Source: Oscillospiraceae bacterium
Lineage (GTDB): Bacteria; Bacillota; Clostridia; Oscillospirales; Oscillospiraceae
Direction: 5' to 3'
Assembly: GCA_022800525.1 (NCBI GenBank)
Contig: JAAWQM010000003.1
Span: 16,072-80,071 of the forward strand
DNA: 64,000 nt
The position numbers and the translations under genes were made by a program. This document shows positions 37,318 through 49,329 of this stretch, one piece after another. The stretch's first letter is position 1, and each line of letters begins with the position of its first letter. The notes under the pieces were generated by a model that saw only the letters and a program-made list of their open reading frames with translations, searched no databases and was not told the origin of the DNA.

Positions 37318-38832
37318 ATGCAGAATAATATCTTGAATTATTTGTACCAGACGGTACAACGGGTACCGGAGAAGACCGCGTTTTCCGACGGAACCAACGC
37401 CTTGACCTTCCGGCAGGTGTACGAGGCCAGCCGCAGCGTGGGGAGCTTCCTGTGCGGAAAGGGGTTCTGCAAACGGCCGGTGGTGGTCTTCATGCGCAGG
37501 TCGCCGGACGAGGTGGCCGCGTTCCTGGGGGCCATCGCGGGCGGCTGCTTCTATGTGCCTGTGGACGAGGAAATGCCCTCCGGCAGAATCCAACTGATTC
37601 TGGACAACGTGAAGCCGCCACTTGTCATCTGTGACGAGAGCACGGAGGACGCGGCCAGGACGTTCCGCCTGGAGGGGGGCGAGGTGGTCCGCTACAGCGA
37701 AATCCTCCGGACCCCGGCGGATGAGGCCGCGCTGGAGCGGGTTCGCCGCAGCACCATCGACACGGACCCGATCTATATCGTCTTCACCTCCGGCTCCACC
37801 GGCGTACCCAAGGGGGTGGCTGCCTGCCACCGGTCGGTAATCGACTATATCGAGCAGCTCTCCGAGATCATGGGATTCCATGAAAACACGGTTTTCGGCA
37901 ACCAGACGCCCCTCTATTTTGATGCGTGCTTGAAGGAGATCGGCGGGACCCTCAAGTTCGGCGCCACGACCTATCTGATCCCCAAGAACCTCTTTTCGAT
38001 TCCCGTAGCCCTGGTGAATTACCTGAACGAGCACCGGGTCAACACCATCTGCTGGGTTGTCTCCGCGCTTACGATGGTCAGCATATTCGGCACATTTGAT
38101 GTCGTAAAACCGGAATATCTGCACACCATAGCCTTTGGAAGCGAGGTTTTCCCCATCAAGCAGTTCAATATCTGGCGGAAAGCCCTGCCGGACGCCGTTT
38201 TTACCAATCTTTACGGCCCGACGGAGGGTACCGGGATGTGCTGCTATTACCGGGTGGACCGGGAATTCGCCTCCGGGGAGGCGATCCCGATTGGGAAGCC
38301 TTTCCCCAATCGGGAAATCCTGCTGCTGACCGGGGACGGAAAGCTGGCGGAGGCCGGGCAGGAGGGCGAGATCTGCATCCGGGGCACCTCCGTGACTCTG
38401 GGTTACTACAACGATCCTGACCGTACCAGCGCGGCCTTTGTCCAGAACCCGCTGAACACGGCGTATCCGGAGATTATCTATAAAACCGGGGACATCGGCC
38501 GGTACAACGAGGCGGGGGAGCTGATGTTCGTATCCCGCAAGGACTATCAGATCAAGCACATGGGCCACCGTATCGAGCTGGGAGAGATCGAGACAGACGT
38601 GGGGCTCCTTCCCGAGGTACAGCTGGCGGCCTGCATTTACGACGCGAAGCGGAAGAAGATCGTGCTGTACTATGTGGGCGATGTGGGGGAGAAGGAGCTG
38701 GCGGCGTCCCTGACGGCGAAGCTGCCGCGCTATATGCTGCCCAACAAGGTGATAAAGCTGGAAGAGATGCCGCTGACGGCAAACAAAAAAACAGACCGCG
38801 CCGCCTTGAAGAAAGCCTATGAGGGCGGCTGA
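37318..38832 (+). CDS. Amino acid adenylation enzyme (DltA-like)
   Basis: Stand-alone AMP-forming ligase of 504 residues, the size of D-alanine-D-alanyl carrier protein ligase. Core motifs: A3 FTSGSTGVPKG near 156-167, A5 NLYGPTEGTGMC, A7 YKTGDIGRY, A8 RKDYQIKHMGHRIELGEIE and A10 Lys in LTANKKTDR. It should activate an amino acid with ATP and load it on the carrier protein encoded 19 bases downstream. The binding-pocket residues were not assigned; the neighbouring racemase and AsnB point to a substrate other than alanine. GGGAGG ribosome binding site upstream. Confidence 0.9.
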   Translation: MQNNILNYLYQTVQRVPEKTAFSDGTNALTFRQVYEASRSVGSFLCGKGFCKRPVVVFMRRSPDEVAAFLGAIAGGCFYVPVDEEMPSGRIQLILDNVKPPLVICDESTEDAARTFRLEGGEVVRYSEILRTPADEAALERVRRSTIDTDPIYIVFTSGSTGVPKGVAACHRSVIDYIEQLSEIMGFHENTVFGNQTPLYFDACLKEIGGTLKFGATTYLIPKNLFSIPVALVNYLNEHRVNTICWVVSALTMVSIFGTFDVVKPEYLHTIAFGSEVFPIKQFNIWRKALPDAVFTNLYGPTEGTGMCCYYRVDREFASGEAIPIGKPFPNREILLLTGDGKLAEAGQEGEICIRGTSVTLGYYNDPDRTSAAFVQNPLNTAYPEIIYKTGDIGRYNEAGELMFVSRKDYQIKHMGHRIELGEIETDVGLLPEVQLAACIYDAKRKKIVLYYVGDVGEKELAASLTAKLPRYMLPNKVIKLEEMPLTANKKTDRAALKKAYEGG

Positions 38833-38851
38833 CAGAGAAAGGAAAACGACA

Positions 38852-39082
38852 ATGGAAGAACTGCTGAGAATTTTGAAGGACCTGCGCCCCAACATTGACT
38901 TTGAGACCCAGGAGCGTCTGATTGACGATATGATCCTGGACTCCCTGGCCCTTGTCAGCCTGATCTCCGAGATCAGCGAGGAGTTTGACGTGACCATCAC
39001 GGCGAAGGACATCATTCCGGAGAACTTCAACTCCGCGAAGGCCCTGTACGCATTGATCCAGAGGCTGGAGGACGAGGATTAA
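38852..39082 (+). CDS. Acyl carrier protein (DltC-like)
   Basis: Carrier protein of 76 residues with the phosphopantetheine Ser in MILDSLALVSLI and a typical four-helix pattern. The start is ATG 38852 (MEELLRIL), with AGAAAGGA upstream; the track start at 38819 overlaps the adenylation gene. It should carry the activated amino acid as a thioester to the membrane acyltransferase. It sits between the ligase and the MBOAT gene, as dltC sits near dltB in Dlt operons. Confidence 0.92.
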   Translation: MEELLRILKDLRPNIDFETQERLIDDMILDSLALVSLISEISEEFDVTITAKDIIPENFNSAKALYALIQRLEDED

Positions 39083-39103
39083 ACCGACGCGGGGAGTGGG
39101 CTT

Positions 39104-40693
39104 ATGCTCTTTACATCATATGGGTTTATAGGATTCGCCGCAGTCCTGGTTTCTGCCTATTACCTTGTGCCCAAGCGCTGCCAGTGGGGGCTCCTGCTGG
39201 CGGCGAGCTATCTCTTCTATTTCATCGCGGGGCCGTCTGCCCTGCTCTACCTGCTGGCGACGACGGCGGCGGTATGGTTCGCCGCGCTCCAGATTGAGAA
39301 GAACGTCCGGCGGCAGAGCGCCTATCTGAAGGCCCGCAAGGATATTCTGTCGAAGGATGAGAAAAAGGAATACAAGGCGGAGCAGAAGCGCGTTCGCGCC
39401 CGGTGGGTGGCGGCGTGCCTTCTGCTGAGTATAGGCATCCTGGCGGTGGTGAAGTATACCAATTTCTTCATCTCAAACGTCAACGGCGTCCTGGACGCCC
39501 TGGACCGGCCCCAGCTGTCCTTTGTCACACTGGCGCTGCCCATGGGCATCTCTTTTTATACGTTCCAGGCCGTTGGATATCTGATTGACGTGTATCGGGG
39601 AAAATATCCCGCCGAAAAAAATCCCTTCCGGTTCGCGCTGTTCGTCTCCTTCTTCCCCCTGCTGGTCCAGGGGCCGATCAGCCGCTTTGACGAATTGGGC
39701 GGCACATTATACCAGGAGCATACTTTCGACAAAGTGACAGTATGTTCCGGTTTGCAGCGCGTTCTCTGGGGATACTTTAAGAAGATGGTGATTGCGGACA
39801 GGATGCTGGCCGCCGTCTCCACCATCATCGGCCACACGGATACCTATACGGGGGCGTATGTGTTCGTGGGGATGATTTTCTATACCCTGGAGCTGTACGC
39901 GGATTTCACCGGCGGCATCGACATCACCATCGGCCTTGCGGAGGCCATGGGCATCACTGTGCAGGAGAACTTCCGCCGCCCATATTTCTCCAAATCCTTG
40001 AAGGAGTACTGGCGCAGGTGGCACATTTCCATGTGCTCCTGGTTCCGGGAGTACCTGTTCTATCCCGTGTCCACCTCCAGGGCGATGCAGAGGTTCTCCA
40101 AATTTGCCCGGGGACGCTTGGGCGAGGCGGTGGGACGGCGGCTGCCGGTGTATATCTCCTCGTTCATCGTCTGGTTCGCGACGGGAATCTGGCACGGGGC
40201 GAGCTGGAATTTTATCGTCTGGGGACTTCTGAACTGGGCGGTCCTGATGCTCTCCGAGGAGCTGGAGCCGCTGTACCAGCGGTTCCATGACCGGTTCCCC
40301 GTGAACGGGAGGGGAGCATATAAGCTGTTCCAGACAGGGCGCACGTTCCTGCTGGTCTGCGTGCTGAACATCTTCGACTGCTACCCCTCCCTGTCCGTCA
40401 CGGCGGGGGCGCTGGGGTCCATGTTCACGGTCCGAAATTGGAGCGTCCTGTGGGACGGTTCGCTGATGGCCCTGGGCCTGTCCGGGCTTGACTATGGCAT
40501 CCTGGCCGCGGGACTCCTCCTGATGCTGGGGGTGAGCCTTGCCCAGCGAAGCGGCAGCGTCAGGGAAAAAATCCGGACGCTGCGGTATCCGGCGCGCTTT
40601 GCCATCTGGTACGGTCTGTTTCTGGCGGTGCTGCTGATGGGAGCCTACGGAATCGGGTACGATGCCAGCCAGTTCATTTATAACCAGTTTTAA
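39104..40693 (+). CDS. MBOAT O-acyltransferase (DltB/AlgI-like)
   Basis: Polytopic membrane protein of 529 residues with about eleven hydrophobic segments. The MBOAT signature and catalytic His are in WFATGIWHGASWNF near residue 365. The upstream conserved acidic/aromatic region reads ADFTGGIDITIGLAEAMGI and FRRPYFSKSLKEYWRRWHISMCSWFREYLFYP, closer to AlgI-type proteins than to classical DltB. A cytoplasmic basic loop (about 80-110) contains KARKDILSKDEKKEYKAEQKRVRARW. It should transfer the carrier-bound acyl or aminoacyl group across the membrane. It lies 21 bases after the ACP gene. Confidence 0.93.
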   Translation: MLFTSYGFIGFAAVLVSAYYLVPKRCQWGLLLAASYLFYFIAGPSALLYLLATTAAVWFAALQIEKNVRRQSAYLKARKDILSKDEKKEYKAEQKRVRARWVAACLLLSIGILAVVKYTNFFISNVNGVLDALDRPQLSFVTLALPMGISFYTFQAVGYLIDVYRGKYPAEKNPFRFALFVSFFPLLVQGPISRFDELGGTLYQEHTFDKVTVCSGLQRVLWGYFKKMVIADRMLAAVSTIIGHTDTYTGAYVFVGMIFYTLELYADFTGGIDITIGLAEAMGITVQENFRRPYFSKSLKEYWRRWHISMCSWFREYLFYPVSTSRAMQRFSKFARGRLGEAVGRRLPVYISSFIVWFATGIWHGASWNFIVWGLLNWAVLMLSEELEPLYQRFHDRFPVNGRGAYKLFQTGRTFLLVCVLNIFDCYPSLSVTAGALGSMFTVRNWSVLWDGSLMALGLSGLDYGILAAGLLLMLGVSLAQRSGSVREKIRTLRYPARFAIWYGLFLAVLLMGAYGIGYDASQFIYNQF

Positions 40694-40738
40694 GCGCGGT
40701 GCAGAACATCAATATCCAACCGCCGGGAGGGCAGGGGT

Positions 40739-41800
40739 ATGACGGAAACCAAAACCCGAAAGGGACAGATCATAAAAATAGCCGTGACAGCGCTGATTGT
40801 GCTGTCGGGCTTGTTCCTGCTGCAAAGGCTGCTGATGCCGAAGTACGTGGACGGCGTGGTCGAGGGCGCGTTTGTTGCGGAATACTATCGGGAGAATAAG
40901 GACCACGACGTGATTTTTGTGGGAGACTGCGAGGTATACGAGAATTTCTCCCCGGTGGTGCTCTGGCAGGAGTACGGCGTCAACAGCTATATCCGGGGCA
41001 GCGCCGAGCAGTATATCTGGCAGTCCTACTACCTGCTGGAGGACACCCTCCGCTATGAGACGCCGGACGTGGTGGTCTTCAACATTCAGTCGCTGCAATT
41101 CAGCGAGTCCCAGCGGGAGGCTTATAACCGGATGTCGCTGGAGGGGATGAGGTGGTCGGCCTCCAAGGTGAAGGCAATCTTCGCCTCCATGAAGGACAAC
41201 GAGCATTTCCTGGACTACGTGTTTCCCATCCTGCGCTACCATAGCCGGTGGAGCGAGCTGACGGCGGCGGACGTGGAGTATATGTTCACAACCAAGCGCG
41301 TGTCCCACAACGGCTACTATATGCGCGTGGACGTAAAGGCCGCCGAGAACGTCCCCCAGGGCAAGCCGCTGGCGGACTACAATTTCGGGGAAAATGCCTG
41401 GAAGTACCTGGAGAAGATGACCGCCCTCTGCGCTGAAAAGGGTATTCAATTGATCCTGATTAAGGCACCCAGTCTTTATCCCTACTGGTACCCTGAGTGG
41501 GAGGCGCAGGTGGAGGAATACGCCGAAAAAAATAATCTGCCGTATATCAATTTCCTGGAGCTTGTGGACGAGATCGGAATTGACTATACGACGGACACCT
41601 ACGACGGCGGCCTGCATATGAACCTGTCCGGCGCGGAAAAGCTCTCCCGCTATATCGGCAGGGTGTTCCGTGAGGAGGCGGGGCTTCCCGACCGCCGGGG
41701 CGAGGAGAAGCTGAGCGCCGTCTGGGCGGAGAAGGCCGCCGCCTACGAGGAGGAGAAGCGGGCGCAGTATCAATATTACGGCATGGAGGAGCAAAACTGA
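40739..41800 (+). CDS. SGNH-like membrane-anchored protein (DltD/AlgX-like), Cys at nucleophile position
   Basis: Protein of 353 residues with one N-terminal transmembrane helix (IAVTALIVLSGLFLLQRLL) and an extracytoplasmic domain. The block-I position reads FVGDCEVYENFSP, where SGNH enzymes have GDS; Cys thus replaces the nucleophilic Ser. The catalytic Asp-x-x-His end is visible as DTYDGGLHMNLSGAEKL. MBOAT partners of this type take over the acyl group outside and pass it to the final polymer, as DltD or AlgX do. The start ATG 40739 follows GGGAGG; one base separates its stop from asnB. The Cys could form a thioester intermediate (inference). Confidence 0.82.
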   Translation: MTETKTRKGQIIKIAVTALIVLSGLFLLQRLLMPKYVDGVVEGAFVAEYYRENKDHDVIFVGDCEVYENFSPVVLWQEYGVNSYIRGSAEQYIWQSYYLLEDTLRYETPDVVVFNIQSLQFSESQREAYNRMSLEGMRWSASKVKAIFASMKDNEHFLDYVFPILRYHSRWSELTAADVEYMFTTKRVSHNGYYMRVDVKAAENVPQGKPLADYNFGENAWKYLEKMTALCAEKGIQLILIKAPSLYPYWYPEWEAQVEEYAEKNNLPYINFLELVDEIGIDYTTDTYDGGLHMNLSGAEKLSRYIGRVFREEAGLPDRRGEEKLSAVWAEKAAAYEEEKRAQYQYYGMEEQN

Positions 41801-41801
41801 G

Positions 41802-43649
41802 ATGTGCGGAATCTGTGGATTTATGAATTGGAAGAGCGGGGATCGTCCCCAGGCGGAAATCGTGGAGAACATGCTCCGCGCCATCCGGCACCGGGGGCCG
41901 GACGGGAGCCGGTCCCTGATACTGGATGAGATTGTCCTGGGCTTCGACCGTCTCAGTTTTATCGATCTGGATGGCGGGATGCAGCCCATCCAGAATGAGG
42001 ACAGGACCATCTCCATGATCTGCAACGGAGAGATCTTCAACTTCCGGGAGCTCCGGGACGAGCTGGCCGCAAAGGGGCATGTCTTCGCCACCGGGACGGA
42101 CGTCGAGGTCATCATCCACCTCTATGAGGAGCAGGGCCTGGACTTTGTGAACCGTCTGAACGGCCAGTTCGCCATCGCCCTCTATGACGGGAAGCGCCGC
42201 CGGCTGCTGCTGGTCAGGGACCACATCGGGATATGCCCCTTGTTCTATACCGTCGTGGGAGGCAGGGTCGTCTTCGCCTCCGAGATCAAAGCCATCCTGG
42301 AGTACCCGGGCGTGAAGCGGCGGCTGAACCTGAAGGCGGTGGACCAGTTGATGAACTACCCTGGCGTGGTTTCACCAAACACGTTTTTTGACGGCATCTA
42401 TTCCCTGCAGGCCGGACATATGCTGCAAATCGAGCCGGAGGAGGAGATCCGCGACCGGGAGTACTGGGACCTGATCTACTCCGCGGAGGAGGAAGAGGAT
42501 AAGGGGGAGGCGTACTATACCGAAAGACTGCGTGAGCTGCTGCGGGACGCCATCTCGAAGCGTTTGGTGGCAGATGTGCCCATCGGGTTCTACATCTCCG
42601 GCGGGCTGGACAGCTCGGTGGTGGCCTGCTTTATCAGCAAGTACCTGCTCAACGGCTGCTACTCCTTCTCCGCCGAAATCGGCTCCGGCGATTTGGATGA
42701 GAGCCGTTTCCAGAAGATCATCCGGGACTCCGTGGGCTCCGCCCACTACAGCGTCAAGGTGTCGGAGGAGGAAATCTGGGCCAGCCTGAAATCCGTGATT
42801 TACCATGCGGAGTCGGCGGTGAAGGAGAGCTACGACGCGGCCGCTTATATGCTCTCCGGACTGGTGAGCCAGTCCCCCGCGAAGGCGGTTCTGACGGGTC
42901 AGGGCTCGGACGAATTCTTCTGCGGCTATGTGGGCTACGCGCTGGACCTGTTCCGGAACATGCAGAAGGGGCGGATGTCCGTTGAAGAGTGCGAGGTCAA
43001 CGAGCGGCTGTGGGGCGACCCTTACTTCCGGTACGAGCGGATTCATCCGGAAATCAGGAAGATTCATACGAAGCTCTACAGCGGGGACGTCCGGGGAGAG
43101 ATCGACAAATTCTCCGCCTTTGCGTCCAGTCCGATCAATGTGGAACGGGTCAGGGGGCTGAGCTCCCAGCGGCGGCGGTCCTATATCGACTGGAAGCTCC
43201 GCCTCTCCGATCACCTGCTGGGGGAGCACGGGGACCGCATGTTCTTCTCCCACTCCGTGGAGGGGCGGCATCCCTTCCTGGACCGGGACGTGCTGGACTT
43301 TGTGACCCGTATGCCGGACAAGTACAAGCTCAACGGCACCAATGAGAAATATATCCTGAAAAAGGCGGCGGAGGGGATCGTGCCCGGCGAGGTCCTCAAG
43401 CGGAAGAAGTTCCCCTTTCAGGCGCCGGGCATGTCAGCGCTGGTGAAGCGGGCGGGGGGAAGCGACCTGGAGTTTCTCAGCGGCGAGCTGCTGAAAAAGT
43501 ACGGAATTTTTGATGTAGACTATGTGAATGAGCTGAAAAAGGTCTACTGCCAGGAGGATTTCAAGCTGATGGGCGCGTATGAGATCGACTATCTCCTGAT
43601 TGTCATGACGGTCACGATGCTGTGCGAGCAGTTTTCGCTGACGCTGTGA
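41802..43649 (+). CDS. asnB: Glutamine-dependent asparagine synthase family amidotransferase
   Basis: Protein of 615 residues. The N-terminal Ntn glutaminase domain starts with catalytic Cys2 (MCGICGF) and has RHRGPDGS. The C-terminal synthetase domain contains the pyrophosphate loop SGGLDSS near 266 and LTGQGSDEFFCGY. It would use ATP and glutamine to amidate Asp or an Asp-like carboxylate. The last gene of the Dlt-like operon, it starts one base after the SGNH gene. In lactic acid bacteria an AsnB homolog (AsnH) amidates D-Asp in peptidoglycan after an aspartate racemase makes it, so a dedicated role in the surface pathway is more attractive than free Asn synthesis, though both remain possible. 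Confidence 0.9.
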   Translation: MCGICGFMNWKSGDRPQAEIVENMLRAIRHRGPDGSRSLILDEIVLGFDRLSFIDLDGGMQPIQNEDRTISMICNGEIFNFRELRDELAAKGHVFATGTDVEVIIHLYEEQGLDFVNRLNGQFAIALYDGKRRRLLLVRDHIGICPLFYTVVGGRVVFASEIKAILEYPGVKRRLNLKAVDQLMNYPGVVSPNTFFDGIYSLQAGHMLQIEPEEEIRDREYWDLIYSAEEEEDKGEAYYTERLRELLRDAISKRLVADVPIGFYISGGLDSSVVACFISKYLLNGCYSFSAEIGSGDLDESRFQKIIRDSVGSAHYSVKVSEEEIWASLKSVIYHAESAVKESYDAAAYMLSGLVSQSPAKAVLTGQGSDEFFCGYVGYALDLFRNMQKGRMSVEECEVNERLWGDPYFRYERIHPEIRKIHTKLYSGDVRGEIDKFSAFASSPINVERVRGLSSQRRRSYIDWKLRLSDHLLGEHGDRMFFSHSVEGRHPFLDRDVLDFVTRMPDKYKLNGTNEKYILKKAAEGIVPGEVLKRKKFPFQAPGMSALVKRAGGSDLEFLSGELLKKYGIFDVDYVNELKKVYCQEDFKLMGAYEIDYLLIVMTVTMLCEQFSLTL

Positions 43650-43689
43650 ATACAGCTTCTAAAGTTCAGGGCCGCCCTTCTTGAAGGAA

Positions 43690-43740
43690 ATAAAAAAACT
43701 CCGGTGAGACGGCGCGGCTTGTCTCACCGGAGTTTCTTTC
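43690..43740. terminator. Bidirectional terminator between asnB and the bgl operon
   Basis: Arms AAACTCCGGTGAGAC (43696-43710) and GTCTCACCGGAGTTT (43721-43735) with T-rich sequence on the plus side (CTTTCC) and an A-run on the left that gives TTTTTT on the minus strand. Confidence 0.9.
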
Positions 43741-43766
43741 CTTAACTATGGCAGAAGGGATTCAGC

Positions 43767-45215
<1,449 letters not shown>

Positions 45216-45239
45216 TTACCTCCTGTTATTTTGAATGGT

Positions 45240-45263
45240 CCGGACTGCCCGCAGGCAGTCCGG
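45240..45263. repeat. Hairpin between bglP and bglA
   Basis: CCGGACTGCC (45240-45249) and GGCAGTCCGG (45254-45263) with a 4-base loop in the intercistronic gap. Without a T-tail it more likely stabilises or processes the mRNA than ends it. Confidence 0.5.
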
Positions 45264-45287
45264 GCTCTGGTTGAATGGTTCAGAATG

Positions 45288-47204
<1,917 letters not shown>

Positions 47205-47256
47205 CTATGAAAAGGGCCGGCCATACGCGTCTGGCGCAGCGCCTGTTTCAATACAG

Positions 47257-48087
47257 TTATGTTCGGGTCAGCTTCTCAATATGGATGATCAGATACCCCT
47301 GCTCCTCCAGGTCCAGGGAATAGCCCAGCTTCTGGTGGATGTAGGCGGCGATCTTCTGCGTGCAGGCTTCCGCCTTGGGGTACATGGCGGATACGATATT
47401 ATAAAGCTCCTCACTGCCGGAGTAGGTCTCGCGGGTGAAGATGCGGGAGAGAAAGAATTTCAGGTGGGTGACAAAGCGGATGTAGTCCAGGGAGTCCTCG
47501 TTCAGATCGAGGTTGTAGGTATAGCGCACCAGATTGACCACATCCCGGATGAGTTGGACCAGGTCGTTGGCCAGACGCTCGCCGCTGCCGTACTGGGCGT
47601 TGACGATGTGCATGGCGAGAAACCCCGCCTCATCGTCGCGAAGCCGGATTCCGGCTTCGCGCTGGACGATGTCCAGCGCATCCAAACCGAGCTGGAACTC
47701 ATCGGGATAGAATTTCCTGATCTCCCAGAGCAGGGCGTTGGTCAGGTCCAGGCCCTTCCGCTGCCGCTCAATGGCAAAGCTGATGTGGTCGGAGACCATC
47801 AGGACCAGGGTTTCATTCAGCGGCTTGTTGATTTTCGTCTGCACATGCTCCACAATCTGCATCCCCAGGGAGAAGTGCTCCAGCGGGATGCGCTCCAGCA
47901 GCTCCACCAGCTGCGGGATGTGCGCGCCGCTGCTGAGACCGAAAAACTGCTTTTCCACCAGCTGCATATCCGGCTCCATCCCGGGCTTGGCGCCGAAGCC
48001 GATGCCCCAGCCCATCAGGACGATTTCCCGTCCCTGGCTGTCGGAGGCGATCACAATATTGTTGTTCAGCTGCTTGGAGATTTTCAT
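47257..48087 (-). CDS. licT: BglG/LicT-family PRD transcription antiterminator
   Basis: RNA-binding regulator of 276 residues. The N-terminal CAT domain (1-60: MKISKQLNNNIVIASDSQGREIVLMGWGIGF) binds a RAT hairpin. Two PRD domains (about 65-170 and 175-276) carry the regulatory His (EHVQTKINKPLNETL, SDHISFAIER; FVTHLKFFLSRIF, LIIHIEKL) phosphorylated by HPr or the EII. Start ATG 48087 is preceded by GGAGGTG; the track start at 48153 lies in the leader. It is the first gene of its operon and its leader carries a RAT/terminator, giving autoregulation by beta-glucoside availability. Confidence 0.95.
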   Translation of the reverse strand: MKISKQLNNNIVIASDSQGREIVLMGWGIGFGAKPGMEPDMQLVEKQFFGLSSGAHIPQLVELLERIPLEHFSLGMQIVEHVQTKINKPLNETLVLMVSDHISFAIERQRKGLDLTNALLWEIRKFYPDEFQLGLDALDIVQREAGIRLRDDEAGFLAMHIVNAQYGSGERLANDLVQLIRDVVNLVRYTYNLDLNEDSLDYIRFVTHLKFFLSRIFTRETYSGSEELYNIVSAMYPKAEACTQKIAAYIHQKLGYSLDLEEQGYLIIHIEKLTRT

Positions 48088-48123
48088 AGTCCAGCACCTC
48101 CGGTCCAGGAACGGCAGGGCAAC

Positions 48124-48203
48124 AAAAAAACCATGCCCGTAAAACGCCAGCAAACCAACGGGTTTCTCCCTGGCTGGGTTTTACAAAACATGGTAACGCC
48201 TGC
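48124..48203 (-). promoter_or_regulatory. RAT antiterminator site overlapping a terminator (licT leader)
   Basis: On the minus strand a LicT-type RAT (GCGTTACCATGTTTTGTAAAACC, spanning about 48199-48177) overlaps the 5' arm of a terminator. The terminator pairs ACCATG with CATGGT and GTAAAAC-CCAGC with GCTGG-GTTTTAC, followed by a run of seven T (48130-48124). Bound LicT should prevent terminator folding and allow transcription of licT-bglP-bglA. Confidence 0.82.
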
Positions 48204-48236
48204 CGAACAGTAACGCCAACTCTTAATTGTGAACAA

Positions 48237-48265
48237 ATTATAACATCGGGACCGGCGGTTGACAA
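48237..48265 (-). promoter_or_regulatory. Promoter of the licT-bglP-bglA operon
   Basis: On the minus strand TTGTCA (48265-48260), a 17-base spacer and TATAAT (48242-48237). The leader before licT is about 145 bases and contains the RAT/terminator. Confidence 0.82.
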
Positions 48266-48444
48266 AGTAGTTTGTTGGCGGTTATGAATAATTTTGTGAA
48301 TCTATACATTTCCAAAGCACAGTTTTTTGGTGATTTCGCCAATTCAAAAGACTGAACTCCTGCGCTTTTGGTAAGTTTTACCACATCCTCCCGCTTCTGG
48401 ACCGTCCGGAAGGCCAGCGGGGGAGGGCGCCCTGGGGAGCGCGG

Positions 48445-48486
48445 GGCCCGGAACCTTACACGAATGTAAGGTTCCGGGCCGTTTTG
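48445..48486 (+). terminator. Perfect hairpin with T-tail upstream of the BceAB-like operon
   Basis: GGCCCGGAACCTTACA (48445-48460) and TGTAAGGTTCCGGGCC (48465-48480) with a cgaa tetraloop, then GTTTTG. It is a canonical terminator shape, but no gene ends upstream on this strand. It may be a leader attenuator of an upstream-initiated transcript, the end of a small RNA from 48266-48444, or an operator. A TATAAT follows at 48522-48527, after the hairpin. Confidence 0.6.
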
Positions 48487-48561
48487 TAAGGTAAAGCGAT
48501 GGAACGGAGCGCCGGACTGCGGTATAATAGCCTTGCAAACAAAGCCAAGGAGGAAATGAAA

Positions 48562-49329
48562 ATGCCTATCCTGCAAGTCAGCGATCTGAAGAAGATATAC
48601 ACCACCCGCTTCGGCGGACAACAGGTGCAGGCGCTCAGCAGCGTCAACTTTGCCGTGGAGCCGGGAGAGTACGTCGCCATCATGGGCGAGTCCGGCAGCG
48701 GCAAGACCACCTTATTGAATATCCTGGCGGCCCTGGACAAGCCCACCAGCGGCGAGGTTCTGCTGGACGGGAAGGACATCGTCACCATCAAGGAGAAGGC
48801 CATCGCCGCCTTCCGGCGGGACCATCTGGGCTTCGTGTTCCAGGACTTCAATCTGCTGGACACCTTCTCCATCCAGGACAACATCCTCCTCCCCCTGGTG
48901 CTGGCGGGGAAGACCTATAAGGAGATGGAGCAGCGCCTGCTGCCCCTGGCCCGGCGGCTGGGCATCGATGCGCTGCTGAAGAAGTATCCCTACGAGGTCT
49001 CCGGCGGACAGAAGCAGCGGGTGGCGGTGGCCCGGGCCCTCATCACGGAGCCGCGGATCGTCCTGGCGGACGAACCCACCGGCGCGCTGGACAGCAAGGC
49101 CACCGACAGCCTCCTGAGCCTCTTTGACCAGGTGAATGCGGAGGGCCAGACCATCCTCATGGTGACCCACTCCACCAAGGCCGCCAGCCACGCCAAGCGG
49201 GTCATGTTCATCCGGGACGGCGAGGTGTTCCACCAGATCTACAAGGGCGTCAGCACCACCGAGGAGATGTACCAGAAGATCTCCGACACCCTGACCCTCC
49301 TGGCCTCCGGAGGTGAGAGACATGCGTAA
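48562..49329 (+). CDS. BceA-type ABC transporter ATP-binding protein
   Basis: ATPase of 255 residues of the MacB/BceA type, which works with an FtsX-like permease to counter cell-wall-active peptides such as bacitracin. Walker A is GESGSGKTT, the Q-loop FVFQDFNLL, the signature VSGGQKQRVAVARAL, Walker B IVLADEPTGALDS, and the switch His VTHSTKAAS. AAGGAGGA ends at 48554, so ATG 48562 (MPILQV) is favoured over ATG 48556 and the track's 48499. Its stop overlaps the permease start by 8 bases. No BceRS-like two-component genes lie beside it. Confidence 0.92.
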   Translation: MPILQVSDLKKIYTTRFGGQQVQALSSVNFAVEPGEYVAIMGESGSGKTTLLNILAALDKPTSGEVLLDGKDIVTIKEKAIAAFRRDHLGFVFQDFNLLDTFSIQDNILLPLVLAGKTYKEMEQRLLPLARRLGIDALLKKYPYEVSGGQKQRVAVARALITEPRIVLADEPTGALDSKATDSLLSLFDQVNAEGQTILMVTHSTKAASHAKRVMFIRDGEVFHQIYKGVSTTEEMYQKISDTLTLLASGGERHA

